DNA of 64,000 nucleotides from Plectonema radiosum NIES-515 (GCF_025753815.1 NZ_JAOWRF010000405.1:1-64000); one strand, 5' to 3'. Positions 17,919 to 26,994 are shown, counted from the first letter of the stretch. Notes: generated by a model from the letters alone, not told the origin. Numbers and translations: made by a program.

Positions 17919-18485
17919 CTATTTAACCTGTACCTGATAGCTACCTTTAACAACACTCTTCGCTTCTACTGAAGGAATTAGCATCCGAACGTGTGTGTAA
18001 ACACTTGCAGGTGCGGGTTTGGTTTCAACTTTCCCGTTGGGGAGAGTTACTTTAACAGTTGGATTTTCGACAAAACTGCGTCCACCATCAATGCTATAAG
18101 TCACTTTGGAATTGCTCTTAGCATCTGCACTTGTGGACTTCAACACAAATTCCATGCCTTTAGGAATAGGTTGATTAATAGTTAAATTCTTAACTTGTTT
18201 GTCGCTGATATTTTCGCCGCTAATTGTGTAACGCAATACATCTCCGGGCTGTACAGTCACTTGACCTTTCAGTGCTTGCCAGGATTTAGTTTGCTTTCCT
18301 TGTTGGTCTTGAGCAATTACTTGTTTTTCTGCATCAAGTTGTAGCTTAACTTGTTGTTGCTTTTGGACGTTTTGCGCGTTTACACTCGACTGAAAGAAAT
18401 TCTTCGCTGTGGGTATTTGGGCAACTAAAGGGGCACTAGCGATTAATGCAACTGCTCCTAATCCTAATAGATAACTACGTTTCAT
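17919..18485 (-). CDS. Small exported DUF11-type protein
   Basis: A 188-aa protein with a clear signal peptide (MKRSYLLGLGAVALIASAPLVAQ) and one DUF11-like domain (GDVLRYTISGENISDKQVKNLTI, then PIPKGMEFVLKST). It ends in KGSYQVQVK, like the last strand of DUF11 domains in the neighbouring larger proteins. It lies between two bigger DUF11 genes on the same strand. It could be a minor subunit of the same surface structure. Family assignment is good; role unknown. Confidence 0.8.
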   Translation of the reverse strand: MKRSYLLGLGAVALIASAPLVAQIPTAKNFFQSSVNAQNVQKQQQVKLQLDAEKQVIAQDQQGKQTKSWQALKGQVTVQPGDVLRYTISGENISDKQVKNLTINQPIPKGMEFVLKSTSADAKSNSKVTYSIDGGRSFVENPTVKVTLPNGKVETKPAPASVYTHVRMLIPSVEAKSVVKGSYQVQVK

Positions 18486-18744
18486 AGAAAAGACCTTTTG
18501 AATTTGGAAAATACTTAATTGATTGATTGCAGACTTACTAGAGCTAATAAGGTGATGTGTCTTGAAGTTGCATAGAGAACAATACAGTTCAGGAATTGGT
18601 GGTAAAAAATCGTCTTTTGTAGAGACGTAGCAATGCTACGTCTCTGCGAGGATTTGGAACTAAACGGTATAGTCTCTCTTTATGGGAACGATAGAACAGT
18701 TGTAGAGACGTAGCAATGCTACGTCTCTACAATTGGGCACATCG
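18486..18744. promoter_or_regulatory. Spacer with two hairpin repeats between DUF11 genes
   Basis: Two GTAGAGACGTAGCA...TGCTACGTCTCT hairpins (18619-18647 and 18702-18730) lie between the 853-aa gene and the 188-aa gene. One is only ~15 bp past the stop of the 853-aa gene, so it could attenuate read-through from the highly repetitive first gene. No convincing -10/-35 was identified. Confidence 0.5.
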
Positions 18745-21306
18745 CTAATTAACCTTACGTTGGAAGATAAATTCGCGCTTCTCACCAGGTGCGACAGAAC
18801 CAGTTACAGTGTTCACGTACTTGGAGACATCGGTATCTGCGGTTGTACCAGTTTGGTCGATCGCAGAGTTTGCACCGCTCGCACCACTATAGAATTGAAT
18901 TGTTGAAGCACCTGTATCTTTCGCTGTGCCAACAATGTTGCTGGTATCGATTTGACCGCTAATGTCGTTGTCTTTTGCCCAGTTATTCTTACCATCACCA
19001 GCAGTAGTGCTGAGGGTTCCATCTTCCACAATCACTACTTTGTCAGCTTTCAGGGTGACGTTACCAGTACCGGATTGGGCTTCGGAAATATTGCTGTAGC
19101 TGATGCGGTACTCAATAATGTTTCCAGGTGCAGGTTTCTTCGGATCGACACTAAATGTACCGTCAGTTCCTTGAACAGCAGGACCAGTTCCTGGAAGTAC
19201 GCGAGATTCTTTGAGCAATTTCAAGAATCCAGTGTATACGCGATCGATGGTGATGTTCTTCGCAGTTTCAGCGCTCAGACCAGGTGTTGCATCATCTATG
19301 AATGCTGTAATGGGTACGGGGAAGCCTTTTGCTGTGTCGGTAGATAATGGTGTACCTGTCGGTAAATTAACTTCCACACCGTAGTTCACAGTTGCACCTG
19401 GTGCAACATTGGGAACGGTGATGTATTCAGTAGTTGCATCGATTGGCGATTGATCGCCTTTTGTTGCTGGATTGCCATCAGCGTCAAACACAAAGGTCGT
19501 TCCATCCCAGACATACTTCTTAGATTCTGATCCGTTGGTAATCGTGACTACGGTATCCACCGGTAAATCAGTAGCTGTTGCGGGTGGTGTGGGAACAAGC
19601 GAAATACTGCTGGGGTCAGTGCCGCTATTTTTAACTGTGTTAGTGAATGCTACTCCTGATGGGTCAATGGTATCACCTGGTTTCTTGTCGGCAGGTACGA
19701 ATGAAGATTTGTTGGTGAAGTCGTCGTTGTTGCCTGTAAGACCAATTGCATCCGGTGCGCGATCGGGACCGTTTAAAACCGCAGATGGAACTGGTGTTGT
19801 GAGATCAAAGCTGTTGGCTTCACCTCCAGGTCCTGTACCACTGTTATTGTTACCTGTATCTGTACCTGTTGTGCCTAACTCGGCAGGGGTGTCAATCAAG
19901 CCGTCGGCAATTGTTGAAGGTGTATCGGGAATACCATCAGTGTTGGTATCAGTTGAACCAGGTGGAATTGTCCTACCATCGTAGTTACTTGGGTTTTGGT
20001 CACCGGATTCATCATAAACCGGGTTATCGGCGACACCATCACCGTTGGTATCCACGGGTGGTACTCCAGATGTTTGACCGAATAACTGAGCGATATTGTT
20101 AACTGTTAATGGTGCTGCTGTTCCAGCCCTGACTTTGACTTGAACATTAAAGCCATTGACTGTTTGTCCAGGTGCAACGGAGGTGACAACGCTTGGATCG
20201 TTGACAAAACCGATGCGGGTAACTGTGTTGAGGTTTGCAGGTGGTGTCAAACTCCAAGTTGCAGCATTCGCGTTGGTTCCAACTGGATTAATTGTGTATA
20301 CAGCTTGCCAACCTGGAGGAGGTGTAGGTGCGACTGCAAGTTCTGTACCTGCGGGAATCGCGTCAGATACTAAGATACGCGTACCCAAGCCTTTGACTAG
20401 TGTACCAGCTAATGGTGCGGGAGTGATGCCATTTCCGGTGGGGTCATTTAACTCAACTCGCAGACTTAAACCGTAGGTTAATTTATCGTCGTCAATAAGT
20501 GGGGTTCCAGCGTTGTTGTAGTCGCTACGGGTTTTCAGAACTGTTGCGAGTGCGTAGGTTTTCACTGACTGGTTAACGGTTGCTTTCTGAGTTGCACTTG
20601 CTTCACGGACTCCGTTTACAGGTATACCATCAACTTCTCCAGGAGCTCCTCCGTTGGGGTTATCAACGGTGTAAACGTCACCACCATTCGGGTCTCTAGC
20701 TTGGTTTTGCGCGTCACCTGGGGTATCACCAAGGGTAACGTTGATGATATCGTTAGCTTGTGCGCCAGCTTGGACAGTGACTGGTACGCGAACTTGAACT
20801 GAGCCACCAGCAGGAATAGAAAGCGTAATTAATTCACTTCCAGAGATTGGTGTGAAGGTTGTACCACCATCTGTGCTGACTTCCAAAGTGCCAGCAACAC
20901 CGGGACCTGTGACTTTTGCCAAGTTGGGAATACGGAATTTGCTGGGGTCGTTACCAACGTTTGTAATTGTGTAACTATAATTAACTATATCGCCGACTGA
21001 CACTGGAGTTGCTGGAGTGGAATCTGTAACGCCCGATGCAGTAACGGTGATACCTGCTACCTCTGCCACTGTCACCACAACAGTGTTAGAGGTAGTATTT
21101 ATTTTTGTACCTGGGTCTAATGGGTCTTCGTAGGTTGCAGTCGCGGTGTTGCTAATAGATTCACCCGCTTTGGTTCCTTCTGCTAGTACTGGCGCTACAA
21201 ATTGGAATAAGCTGTTAGCAACTAATACTGCTGTGACTAATGAGCGATAGGATTTTGATCGTTTTTTATTCACGTTTGGATTGGCTTTTTTTCTAGAGTC
21301 GTTCAT
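18745..21306 (-). CDS. Large exported DUF11 repeat protein (first gene of surface operon)
   Basis: An 853-aa acidic, Thr/Gly/Pro-rich protein. A basic N-terminus (residues 1-22) and hydrophobic segment end at a likely signal cleavage site (VAPVLAEG, ~43). The N-terminal motif SISNTATATYEDPLDPGTK is the hallmark of cyanobacterial DUF11 surface proteins. Several DUF11 domains follow (VGDIVNYSYTITNVGNDPSKF; PGNIIEYRISYSNISEAQSGT), with Asp-rich calcium-type loops (DTNGDGVADNP, DTNTDGIPDTP). The C-terminus ends in PGEKREFIFQRKVN. It is probably a major surface or sheath component whose partners are the smaller DUF11 proteins, barrel and OmpA protein downstream. This partnership is inferred from the operon. 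Confidence 0.85.
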   Translation of the reverse strand: MNDSRKKANPNVNKKRSKSYRSLVTAVLVANSLFQFVAPVLAEGTKAGESISNTATATYEDPLDPGTKINTTSNTVVVTVAEVAGITVTASGVTDSTPATPVSVGDIVNYSYTITNVGNDPSKFRIPNLAKVTGPGVAGTLEVSTDGGTTFTPISGSELITLSIPAGGSVQVRVPVTVQAGAQANDIINVTLGDTPGDAQNQARDPNGGDVYTVDNPNGGAPGEVDGIPVNGVREASATQKATVNQSVKTYALATVLKTRSDYNNAGTPLIDDDKLTYGLSLRVELNDPTGNGITPAPLAGTLVKGLGTRILVSDAIPAGTELAVAPTPPPGWQAVYTINPVGTNANAATWSLTPPANLNTVTRIGFVNDPSVVTSVAPGQTVNGFNVQVKVRAGTAAPLTVNNIAQLFGQTSGVPPVDTNGDGVADNPVYDESGDQNPSNYDGRTIPPGSTDTNTDGIPDTPSTIADGLIDTPAELGTTGTDTGNNNSGTGPGGEANSFDLTTPVPSAVLNGPDRAPDAIGLTGNNDDFTNKSSFVPADKKPGDTIDPSGVAFTNTVKNSGTDPSSISLVPTPPATATDLPVDTVVTITNGSESKKYVWDGTTFVFDADGNPATKGDQSPIDATTEYITVPNVAPGATVNYGVEVNLPTGTPLSTDTAKGFPVPITAFIDDATPGLSAETAKNITIDRVYTGFLKLLKESRVLPGTGPAVQGTDGTFSVDPKKPAPGNIIEYRISYSNISEAQSGTGNVTLKADKVVIVEDGTLSTTAGDGKNNWAKDNDISGQIDTSNIVGTAKDTGASTIQFYSGASGANSAIDQTGTTADTDVSKYVNTVTGSVAPGEKREFIFQRKVN

Positions 21307-22126
21307 GTTTTTTGTTAACTTACTGATGAGAACGATCTCCTACTTTCGCAGCAGGAGTTGATGCAATACTGCTCTGTTCAGTTCATCTAATATCTGTGAA
21401 ATAATTTTCACAGCGAGAAGCTGAAGCTTGCTGGGAAAAAGACAAGCAAAGCTATTGACTTAAGTTGATATATCCTACTTGGAAGCTATTTTTAATGAAT
21501 TTGCTGAAGACATATCTTGATTTATTTGAGAGTTATAAAAACTCTATTTTGGAAGATATTCTCACATTCGATAATTTGAAAAAAATGAAGCTTTTACTTT
21601 TCTTTATTTATCATTTAGGAACGCCATTGTACTAATTAAATCTAAGACAAATTTCTGGCATCTGCCCTCAGTAGGAATACTAAAAAAAAGTTAATTTATG
21701 GCTTGTTGTACCACAATTAGGACAACTGGAGTTTAGAGTCAGGAGTGCAAAACTCCAAACCTTTACAGCGATTGATATAGGTTAAATATAAGCGCACCCA
21801 GCCAAAACTTGAGGAGGGAATTTATAGTACCTTTGAACTAAATATGTCGCCAGGGGAATCAAGGATACGATCGCCTATGATAGCTGGAATGCGATCGCCC
21901 AAAACCAGACCTGAATATTTAGCCATAAATCAGCATTTCGCCAGTAAGCACATAATTAACGTTTTTGTCAATCTCTATTATTAGCCGCTCTCAGAGCATT
22001 GCTGAATTAAAAACAAATACCTTGGCTGAGTTCGTAGAGAAAAAAAGCGCTCCTGCTGATTCGTTCGCTGCTAACAGAAAAATTTCAGCCAACAAATAAC
22101 CTAAAAACATCGCTACAGAATGTTTT
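21307..22126. promoter_or_regulatory. 820-bp non-coding region upstream of the surface-protein operon
   Basis: No credible gene was seen on either strand. It probably holds the promoter and 5' leader of the 853-aa gene; a purine-rich stretch is present near 21330 on the minus strand. Two GCGATCGC-type sites occur around 21865-21900. No hairpin terminator or riboswitch was recognised. Confidence 0.45.
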
Positions 22127-22393
22127 ATGACTTCAACACATTCTCAAAAAGTGCTAAAAATGCTCAACGAAAGGTTACTCGAAGCTTATGAAAGATACTA
22201 CGGAGACTTGAAGGTTGGGAATATGTCTCCCGAAGAATTCATCAAAACCTACGGACGCATCGAGGATAGGGTTAATGGCAATTTAAAAGTAGGAGTTATA
22301 GTCCCCGACGAATCCACCTCAACCTTCTCTAGGAACTCAGCTAACGCTGATTGCAGTTCCGAGTCATGCAATGATTCCCAAAACGTAGCTTGA
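22127..22393 (+). CDS. Small hypothetical protein, doubtful
   Basis: An 88-codon frame. The first ~40 residues (MLNERLLEAYERYYGDL, then MSPEEFIKTYGRIED) look like a natural helical protein. The rest lies antisense to the 3' end of the recombinase and is Ser/Asn-rich, as expected for a shadow frame. It may be a genuine small gene, a remnant whose 3' end was replaced, or chance. No family recognised. Confidence 0.3.
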   Translation: MTSTHSQKVLKMLNERLLEAYERYYGDLKVGNMSPEEFIKTYGRIEDRVNGNLKVGVIVPDESTSTFSRNSANADCSSESCNDSQNVA

Positions 22394-23653
22394 GAGGCAA
22401 TCGTTATTTTTCTCTTGGCATTCTCAAAGGCATCCCTGTCAACAATTCTCACGGGGGTTGATAGGGTACTAATCGTTACCTCTATTTTGGCGATCGCTTG
22501 AATTATGTCTGGGTTGGTGCTGCGAAGTCCCCGCAGAACGGACAATTCATTGGTTAAGTTCTCAATTTCTTTGGTATTAATGACCTGCATTGTTGTTGAC
22601 TGAGTTTCTAGATGCTCGATTAAATTCGGTGCATTTTCAGATAAAGCAGCGATCGTCTTGGCTATTATTTCCCGCAGTCGGGTACATTTGGAATTTTCGC
22701 AGTGATACTTTCCAGGTTTGTTGTAATTAACGCAGCGCATGTACTCAGTTCTTGTTTTGTGTCGGGAAAAGTTACGATACATACCTCCTCCACAATGGGC
22801 ACATTTAATTAAGCCTGCGAGTGGATAATCTCCACGGGTTGATTTTGCAGAACTCCGATACTTCCTATTCGCTGACAACTTACGTTGGATTGCGTCTACT
22901 GTTGCTGAGGTAATTAAAGCTTCGTGGGTGTTAAAATTTATGATTGGTTCCCGATTAATACCTTTTTTTTTTGATAAAATAAGCTGTATGCCCTTGCAAT
23001 GCCAGGTTTTTGACCCAATCTCGCAAGCCTGCGACACTAAAAACTACTTCATATTCGCTGTAAATATAATCGCAAACATCCTTAAGCGATCGCATCGACA
23101 GCGTTAAATCGATAATAATCTTGGCTAGTTCAAAGTAAGTTTTCCCCGATTTTTCGTGAATATTTTTATTAGGAGTTAACCGATGATTCTCGTCTTTGCC
23201 ATATCCAAATGGAGGAACGCAAAACTTTAGTTGTTGACGAAAATAATTATTTCCATGCCTAATCCTCTGGGATAACAGCCTTGATTCAAATTCTGCCAAC
23301 CCGGACATTTGATTGATACTAAACCAGCCAAAAGGGGAATTGGGGTCAACAGGTGCATCCAATACCCGTAGATTGACATTATGCTTAACGAAAATGTCGA
23401 TCGCCTTATGAATGCTAATAACACTCCTACCCAGGCGATCGATGCGAGTTATGATAATTTCGTCAACTTGGTTTTGTTGTGCCAACTTAAGCAACTCGTT
23501 ATACTGTTTCCTCCCATCGTTGCGTCCCGACTCAATATCTATCAATACTTCCGTTGCACCTGCCGTTTTTAATCGAGCTATTTGTTGATTTAGTGCGTCA
23601 AACTCCTCAGCTTGTTCTTGTGTGCTAACGCGGGCGTAACCGTAAACTCTCAT
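22249..23653 (-). pseudogene. Serine recombinase of the nifE element, frameshifted (XisF-like)
   Basis: Two overlapping frames (23653-22955 and 23037-22249) together encode one large serine recombinase of about 467 aa. The N-terminal resolvase domain has the nucleophile serine in YARVSTQEQ (Ser10) and IITRIDRLGRSVISIHKAID. The C-terminal part holds a recombinase domain and a zinc-ribbon (KCAHCGG ... CENSKC) plus a coiled coil. The frames part at a run of ten A on the coding strand (near 22973-22982); nine A would join IKKK directly to GINREPIINFNTHEA. It starts ~60 bp inside the element's right end, the usual position of the excision recombinase. It may be inactive, rescued by slippage at A10, or a sequencing artefact. 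Confidence 0.88.
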
Positions 23654-23713
23654 GGGAATCCGTTAGAATTAGTCTCAAAATCATATCACAAAAGGTGTAG
23701 TAATGAGTGCTCT

Positions 23714-23719
23714 GGTTCA
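23714..23719. other. nifE element right junction (core GGTTCA)
   Basis: Second copy of GGTTCA. To its right the nifE coding sequence reads GTGEPE (minus strand); to its left the element takes over and the truncated frame ends seven residues later. Confidence 0.8.
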
Positions 23720-24276
23720 CCTGTACCAACAACGTATTCTAATAAAGCTTCACCGCCAAAGCGATTACCGAGATTTTTGCTACCAATAAATCCTGGGGAA
23801 ACTACGGGGACAACAGGCTTTCCTGTTTTCTCAGCCGCAGCTTTGCAAACTGCATCGATATCATCGCCAGTTAAAGCGGGGACACAAGTAGTATAGACAA
23901 ATATCGCCGTCGGGTTGTAGCGTTGTTGCAATTCTAAAATGGCTTTGTAGAGCTTTTTTTCGCCACCGAAGATGACATCATTTTCGGTTAAATCGGTGGT
24001 GAAACCCATTTTGTAAAGTTGAGGACCACTAGACAGACTACCACGACTTCCCCAAGAATTACCAGCGCAGGCGATCGGACCGTGGACTAAATGAGCAGCA
24101 TCAGTAATTGGCACTAGGGCAATCATTGCACCATCAAAAGCGCATCCCCCTTGAGCAGCTCCTGGTTGTGCTTGTTGTGTGCAAGATTTATTTTTCTTTT
24201 CTCCATGTTTCTGGCTATTATGTTCGCATCCGGTTTCACTGAGCAGCTCGTTAATTTTGCCTTGGGTAATTTTCAT
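23714..24276 (-). CDS. nifE: NifE, 5' part of an interrupted gene
   Basis: N-terminal ~189 residues of Nif[15 protein letters not shown] start, the cluster-binding [10 protein letters not shown] and [15 protein letters not shown] regions, and [20 protein letters not shown]. The frame leaves NifE homology after GTGEPE and runs seven more residues into the element (HSLLHLL, stop at 23686). A GAGGAATGA ribosome site precedes the ATG. Unrearranged DNA can only make this 196-aa fragment; excision joins it to 4723-3781. It follows the Mo-nitrogenase-associated gene by about 150 bp. Confidence 0.96.
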
Positions 24277-24299
24277 TTCATTCCTCGCGCTGGATGGAA

Positions 24300-24418
24300 G
24301 TTGTGAGTAGTTAATTGTTGAGTGGAGCGTTGGAGCGTTGGAGCGTTGTTGGGTGGAGCGTTGTCAAAAACAACTAACTCTTAACTTCCGTACAGACGTT
24401 CCGGCGGAACGTCTCTTC
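24300..24418. repeat. GGAGCGTT minisatellite and a GTACAGACG hairpin upstream of nifE
   Basis: TGGAGCGT units are repeated several times at 24322-24364, followed by a palindrome with CGTACAGACGTTCC arms at 24389-24417. They fill the spacer between the Mo-nitrogenase-associated gene and nifE, where a hairpin could affect relative expression. Confidence 0.65.
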
Positions 24419-24423
24419 AACTA

Positions 24424-24774
24424 TTAACAAATATATTTTGTGACATCTTCGCCACAAACATCAGTAAGATAAGATAAGGCACGGAAACGCAATCCGATAA
24501 ACTCATCGTATAAGGGATTAAGTTTGCACAGTGGCGGGATGTGTAAAGTCCGTCCAAATAAGTTTATGCTTCGCTCAAAGGGGCAACCGCAAGGAATGAT
24601 TTGGCAGATTAAATGAGCGATGCGAGCATTTTTAACTTCAGCGTTATCCACCAGTCGGCGCAAAGGATATAAAATATCAAATGAGCCAGGTTTCTTATAC
24701 TTGGGTGGACGTAAGTTAGGGTGGGGATGAGTGTGACTGTGATTGTGTTCGTGAGCGGGAGTTATAGATTTCAT
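24424..24774 (-). CDS. Mo-dependent nitrogenase-associated small protein (Mo_nitro_C family)
   Basis: A 116-aa protein with a His-rich N-terminus (HEHNHSHTHPHPN), then a conserved domain with LRRLVDNAEVKNARIAHLICQIIPCGCPFER and LCKLNPLYDEFIGLRFRAL. This matches the 'Mo-dependent nitrogenase C-terminus' family that sits between nifK and nifE in heterocystous cyanobacteria. The His-rich tract and conserved cysteines suggest metal binding; function is not established. The gene is intact and lies in the 1.5-kb island between the nifE and nifK elements. Confidence 0.87.
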   Translation of the reverse strand: MKSITPAHEHNHSHTHPHPNLRPPKYKKPGSFDILYPLRRLVDNAEVKNARIAHLICQIIPCGCPFERSINLFGRTLHIPPLCKLNPLYDEFIGLRFRALSYLTDVCGEDVTKYIC

Positions 24775-24789
24775 AATAGAAACCTCAAG

Positions 24790-24965
24790 AAATAGTTAAA
24801 AGGAAAAAGGAAAAGTAGGTGCTGGGGAGTTGTTAGTGGATAGTGGATAGTGGTTAGTTGTTAATTGTTATTTGCTCGTTGACGGTTAACAATCAACATT
24901 TATCCACTAACTACGCTCCCACTACCCACTACCCAGTCACCTTACTCCTTTTCCTTTTGTGGCAC
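24790..24965. repeat. Interrupted inverted repeat in the nifK 3' spacer
   Basis: AAAGGAAAAAGGAAAAG (left) and CTTACTCCTTTTCCTTTT (right), with TTAGTGGATA/TATCCACTAA further in, can pair across ~150 bp. The region is built of small repeats (TAGTGGATAGTGGATAGTGG). It may form a long hairpin between nifK and the downstream gene. Confidence 0.5.
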
Positions 24966-24980
24966 GCGAAGATGAAATTT

Positions 24981-25248
24981 CTAACGAATTAAGTCGTAAG
25001 AAATATCAGTTTTAGAAGGAATGTTGGTGTTCTGATCGATGTCCTCGAACACGGTATTAACAACCCAACTGAGCAAGTTGATCACACCTTGATAACCGAC
25101 GGTGGCGTAACGGTGCATGTGGTGACGATCCATGATGGGATAGCCGATGCGAACCAGGGGAACTTTGCAATCGCGCCACAGGTACTTACCGTAGGAGTTA
25201 CCGATGAGCAAGTCTACGGGTTCGGTGAACAGCAGAGACCGCATGTGC
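24981..25248 (-). CDS. nifK: NifK, 3' part of an interrupted gene
   Basis: The last ~87 residues of the nitrogenase MoFe protein beta subunit: HMRSLLFTEPVDLLIGNSYGK, then KVPLVRIGYPIMDRHHMHR and the C-terminal DISYDLIR. It starts exactly where the 5' part (52205-53485) leaves NifK homology, with the shared HMRS codons in the direct repeat. The internal ATG is not a real start. Joined to the 5' part it gives 511 aa, the expected NifK length. Confidence 0.96.
25236..25248. other. nifK element left direct repeat (attL-like)
   Basis: The sequence AGACCGCATGTGC matches 52205-52217 exactly. The outer side is nifK 3' coding sequence; the inner side continues TCACTATCAGG, an arm also found inverted near the right end. 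Confidence 0.93.
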
Positions 25249-25291
25249 TCACTATCAGGTAATATTTAGATATTGCTGTGAGGTGCGGTAT

Positions 25292-26860
25292 ATGGAAGTT
25301 TGGGCTTATGCGAGGGTATCGACTGACGAACAAGCGGAGGATGAAGGAGCGTTAATTAAACAGATGCGTCGTTTGCGGAGTGCTGGAGCCACGAAAATAT
25401 ATTACGATGTCGAGAGTCGTACTAGCGATAAGCGCAAAGGTCTTTTGCAGTTAATTGAGGATGTGGACGCTAAGGCATTTGGTAAAGTCTCAAAGTTGTT
25501 ATTTATCCGCATCGACCGTTTAACGTCGTCATCAATAATGTTTTATCGGTTGATGGATGCTTTAAAGAAAAAGGGTATTCAACCGACAGCAATTGATGAG
25601 CCGTTTGAGATGTCGAGTATTGGTGGAGAATTAACAATTGATGTGCGGTTAGCAGCAGCGAAGTATGAGGTGAAAATGTTAGCGATGCGGGTAAAAAAGG
25701 AACGCGAAACTCGCAAGACGAATAAAAAGCCCCACTGGAACGCACCATTAGGGTACATAACAGATGGACAGAAGTACGTCAAAGATAATCGTCCGTGCAT
25801 TTGCTTAATTGCGAATAAGTCAGAAATGAATGTTTCCCAATTGGCGCGATTTGTATTTGATATTTTTTTTAGTGTGGGTACAGTGTCAGAGACTGCTAGA
25901 CAATTGCATGATATTTTTGGAATTCAGGCTCAGGCAGTTTCCAAATCAAAAAATAACAGAAATAATGTACTTGGAGAAATCGAAGAAATAGCCATTGAAA
26001 ATATTAATAAAACTCGTGGTTCTGGACTAAATCTGCGTTATCCGCACACGGGATTGAAATGGTCAATTTCTGGTTTGCGATCGCAGCTGGTAAATCCCAT
26101 CTATGCAGGGGGAACAGCATATGATACAGTGCAGTACAGCGGTGGGCATCGCAAGCCCTTTGATGAGTGGAAAGTTGCCTGGGAAACTCACGATGAAATT
26201 ATTATTACCCGTGAGGAACACGAGCGGGTAAAAAGGATGATTCGCGAAAATCGCAATAATCGCTGGGCAAACGAACAAAAATACACCAACGTATTTGCTA
26301 ATCTAGTTAAATGCGCTCATTGTGGGGCTGCTTACAGTCGCCAATCGAAGAAATTGGTAAAACGCACCGGATTAATTCGCCATCATTACCAATGCAGTTT
26401 TTACCGCACTGGAGCTTGCCAGAACAAGCGGATGATTTCTAATGATGAACTAGAAAAGCAAGTCATCGAATGGTTGGTACGGGAATCTGAAAGGTTAGCA
26501 GCACTAGTAGAGCAAGAAGTTCAGGTTACAGAAGAACCCGCAGAAGTTAAAACCCTGCGAGCATCTTTGAATACCCTCGATGCTTTACCATCAAATCCAG
26601 CGATTGAAAAAGCGAAGGAAGATATTTTGAGCCAGATTGCGGATGCGTTGGCATTGCCCGCCGCAGGCATCGCTACCACAAGCGAAACCTCCAAACAATA
26701 CCTAATTGCCAAAGAACGGATTGTTTTCGCATTTTCAAACCAGAGGTATTGGCAAAGTCTAGAACCGCAAGATAAACAAGCTTTACTTAAAGGATGTATA
26801 AGAAAAATAACGGTAGATGGTAACAAAGTCATTGCGGTAAAATTGCTGCATTTATATTAA
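25292..26860 (+). CDS. Large serine recombinase of the nifK element (XisF-type)
   Basis: 522 aa from the preferred ATG. The catalytic domain has the nucleophile serine in YARVSTDEQ (Ser10) and LLFIRIDRLTSSSIMFYRLMD. It is followed by the recombinase domain (YPHTGLKWSISGLRSQLVNPIYAGG) and a zinc-ribbon (KCAHCGAAYSRQ ... CSFYRTGACQNKR), then a helical tail with ERIVFAFSNQRYWQSL. The ATG at 25292 has GAGG 8 bp upstream; the frame also has a GTG at 25283. It reads away from the nifK 3' part and starts just inside the element end, the place expected for the excisionase. It is intact, unlike the nifE-element recombinase, and only distantly similar to it. Confidence 0.93.
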   Translation: MEVWAYARVSTDEQAEDEGALIKQMRRLRSAGATKIYYDVESRTSDKRKGLLQLIEDVDAKAFGKVSKLLFIRIDRLTSSSIMFYRLMDALKKKGIQPTAIDEPFEMSSIGGELTIDVRLAAAKYEVKMLAMRVKKERETRKTNKKPHWNAPLGYITDGQKYVKDNRPCICLIANKSEMNVSQLARFVFDIFFSVGTVSETARQLHDIFGIQAQAVSKSKNNRNNVLGEIEEIAIENINKTRGSGLNLRYPHTGLKWSISGLRSQLVNPIYAGGTAYDTVQYSGGHRKPFDEWKVAWETHDEIIITREEHERVKRMIRENRNNRWANEQKYTNVFANLVKCAHCGAAYSRQSKKLVKRTGLIRHHYQCSFYRTGACQNKRMISNDELEKQVIEWLVRESERLAALVEQEVQVTEEPAEVKTLRASLNTLDALPSNPAIEKAKEDILSQIADALALPAAGIATTSETSKQYLIAKERIVFAFSNQRYWQSLEPQDKQALLKGCIRKITVDGNKVIAVKLLHLY

Positions 26861-26994
26861 GCTAGTATACTTTGGCGTAAATAAAGCTACCATCTTAAAG
26901 GTAAAAAAGTTGCAGCATAAGTTTTCTTTATTTTTACTTTTTACTTTTGCCTTGTTTACTACGCAGCTTTCGACTTGCGGGGTTTAGGTTTGTC

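Larger units (their letters stand above)
4718..23713. mobile_element. nifE DNA element (19.0-kb insertion interrupting nifE)
   Basis: The element separates codons for GTGEPE (right side) from those for YTTPLDIN (left side) of one nifE gene. Both junctions contain GGTTCA (4718-4723 and 23714-23719). Reading inward, both ends carry related arms, AGCGCTTAGTGCTACA at the left and AGCACTCATTACTACA at the right (12 of 16 identical), symmetric about the GGTT/CA position as expected for recombinase binding sites. A serine recombinase gene starts about 60 bp from the right end. Cargo: surface/outer-membrane protein genes and a RAYT transposase. Excision of 18,996 bp would restore the frame. Insertions in nifE are known in other heterocyst formers; excision here is inferred. 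Confidence 0.92.

Noticed and set aside
21307-22126. A gene or regulatory RNA in the 820-bp gap
   Set aside because: No frame with protein-like composition and no strong conserved-looking hairpin was found; only a promoter region is plausible.
24981-25244. A stand-alone 87-aa NifK-like small gene
   Set aside because: It begins inside conserved NifK sequence and shares the direct repeat with the 5' part; it is the 3' half of the interrupted gene.
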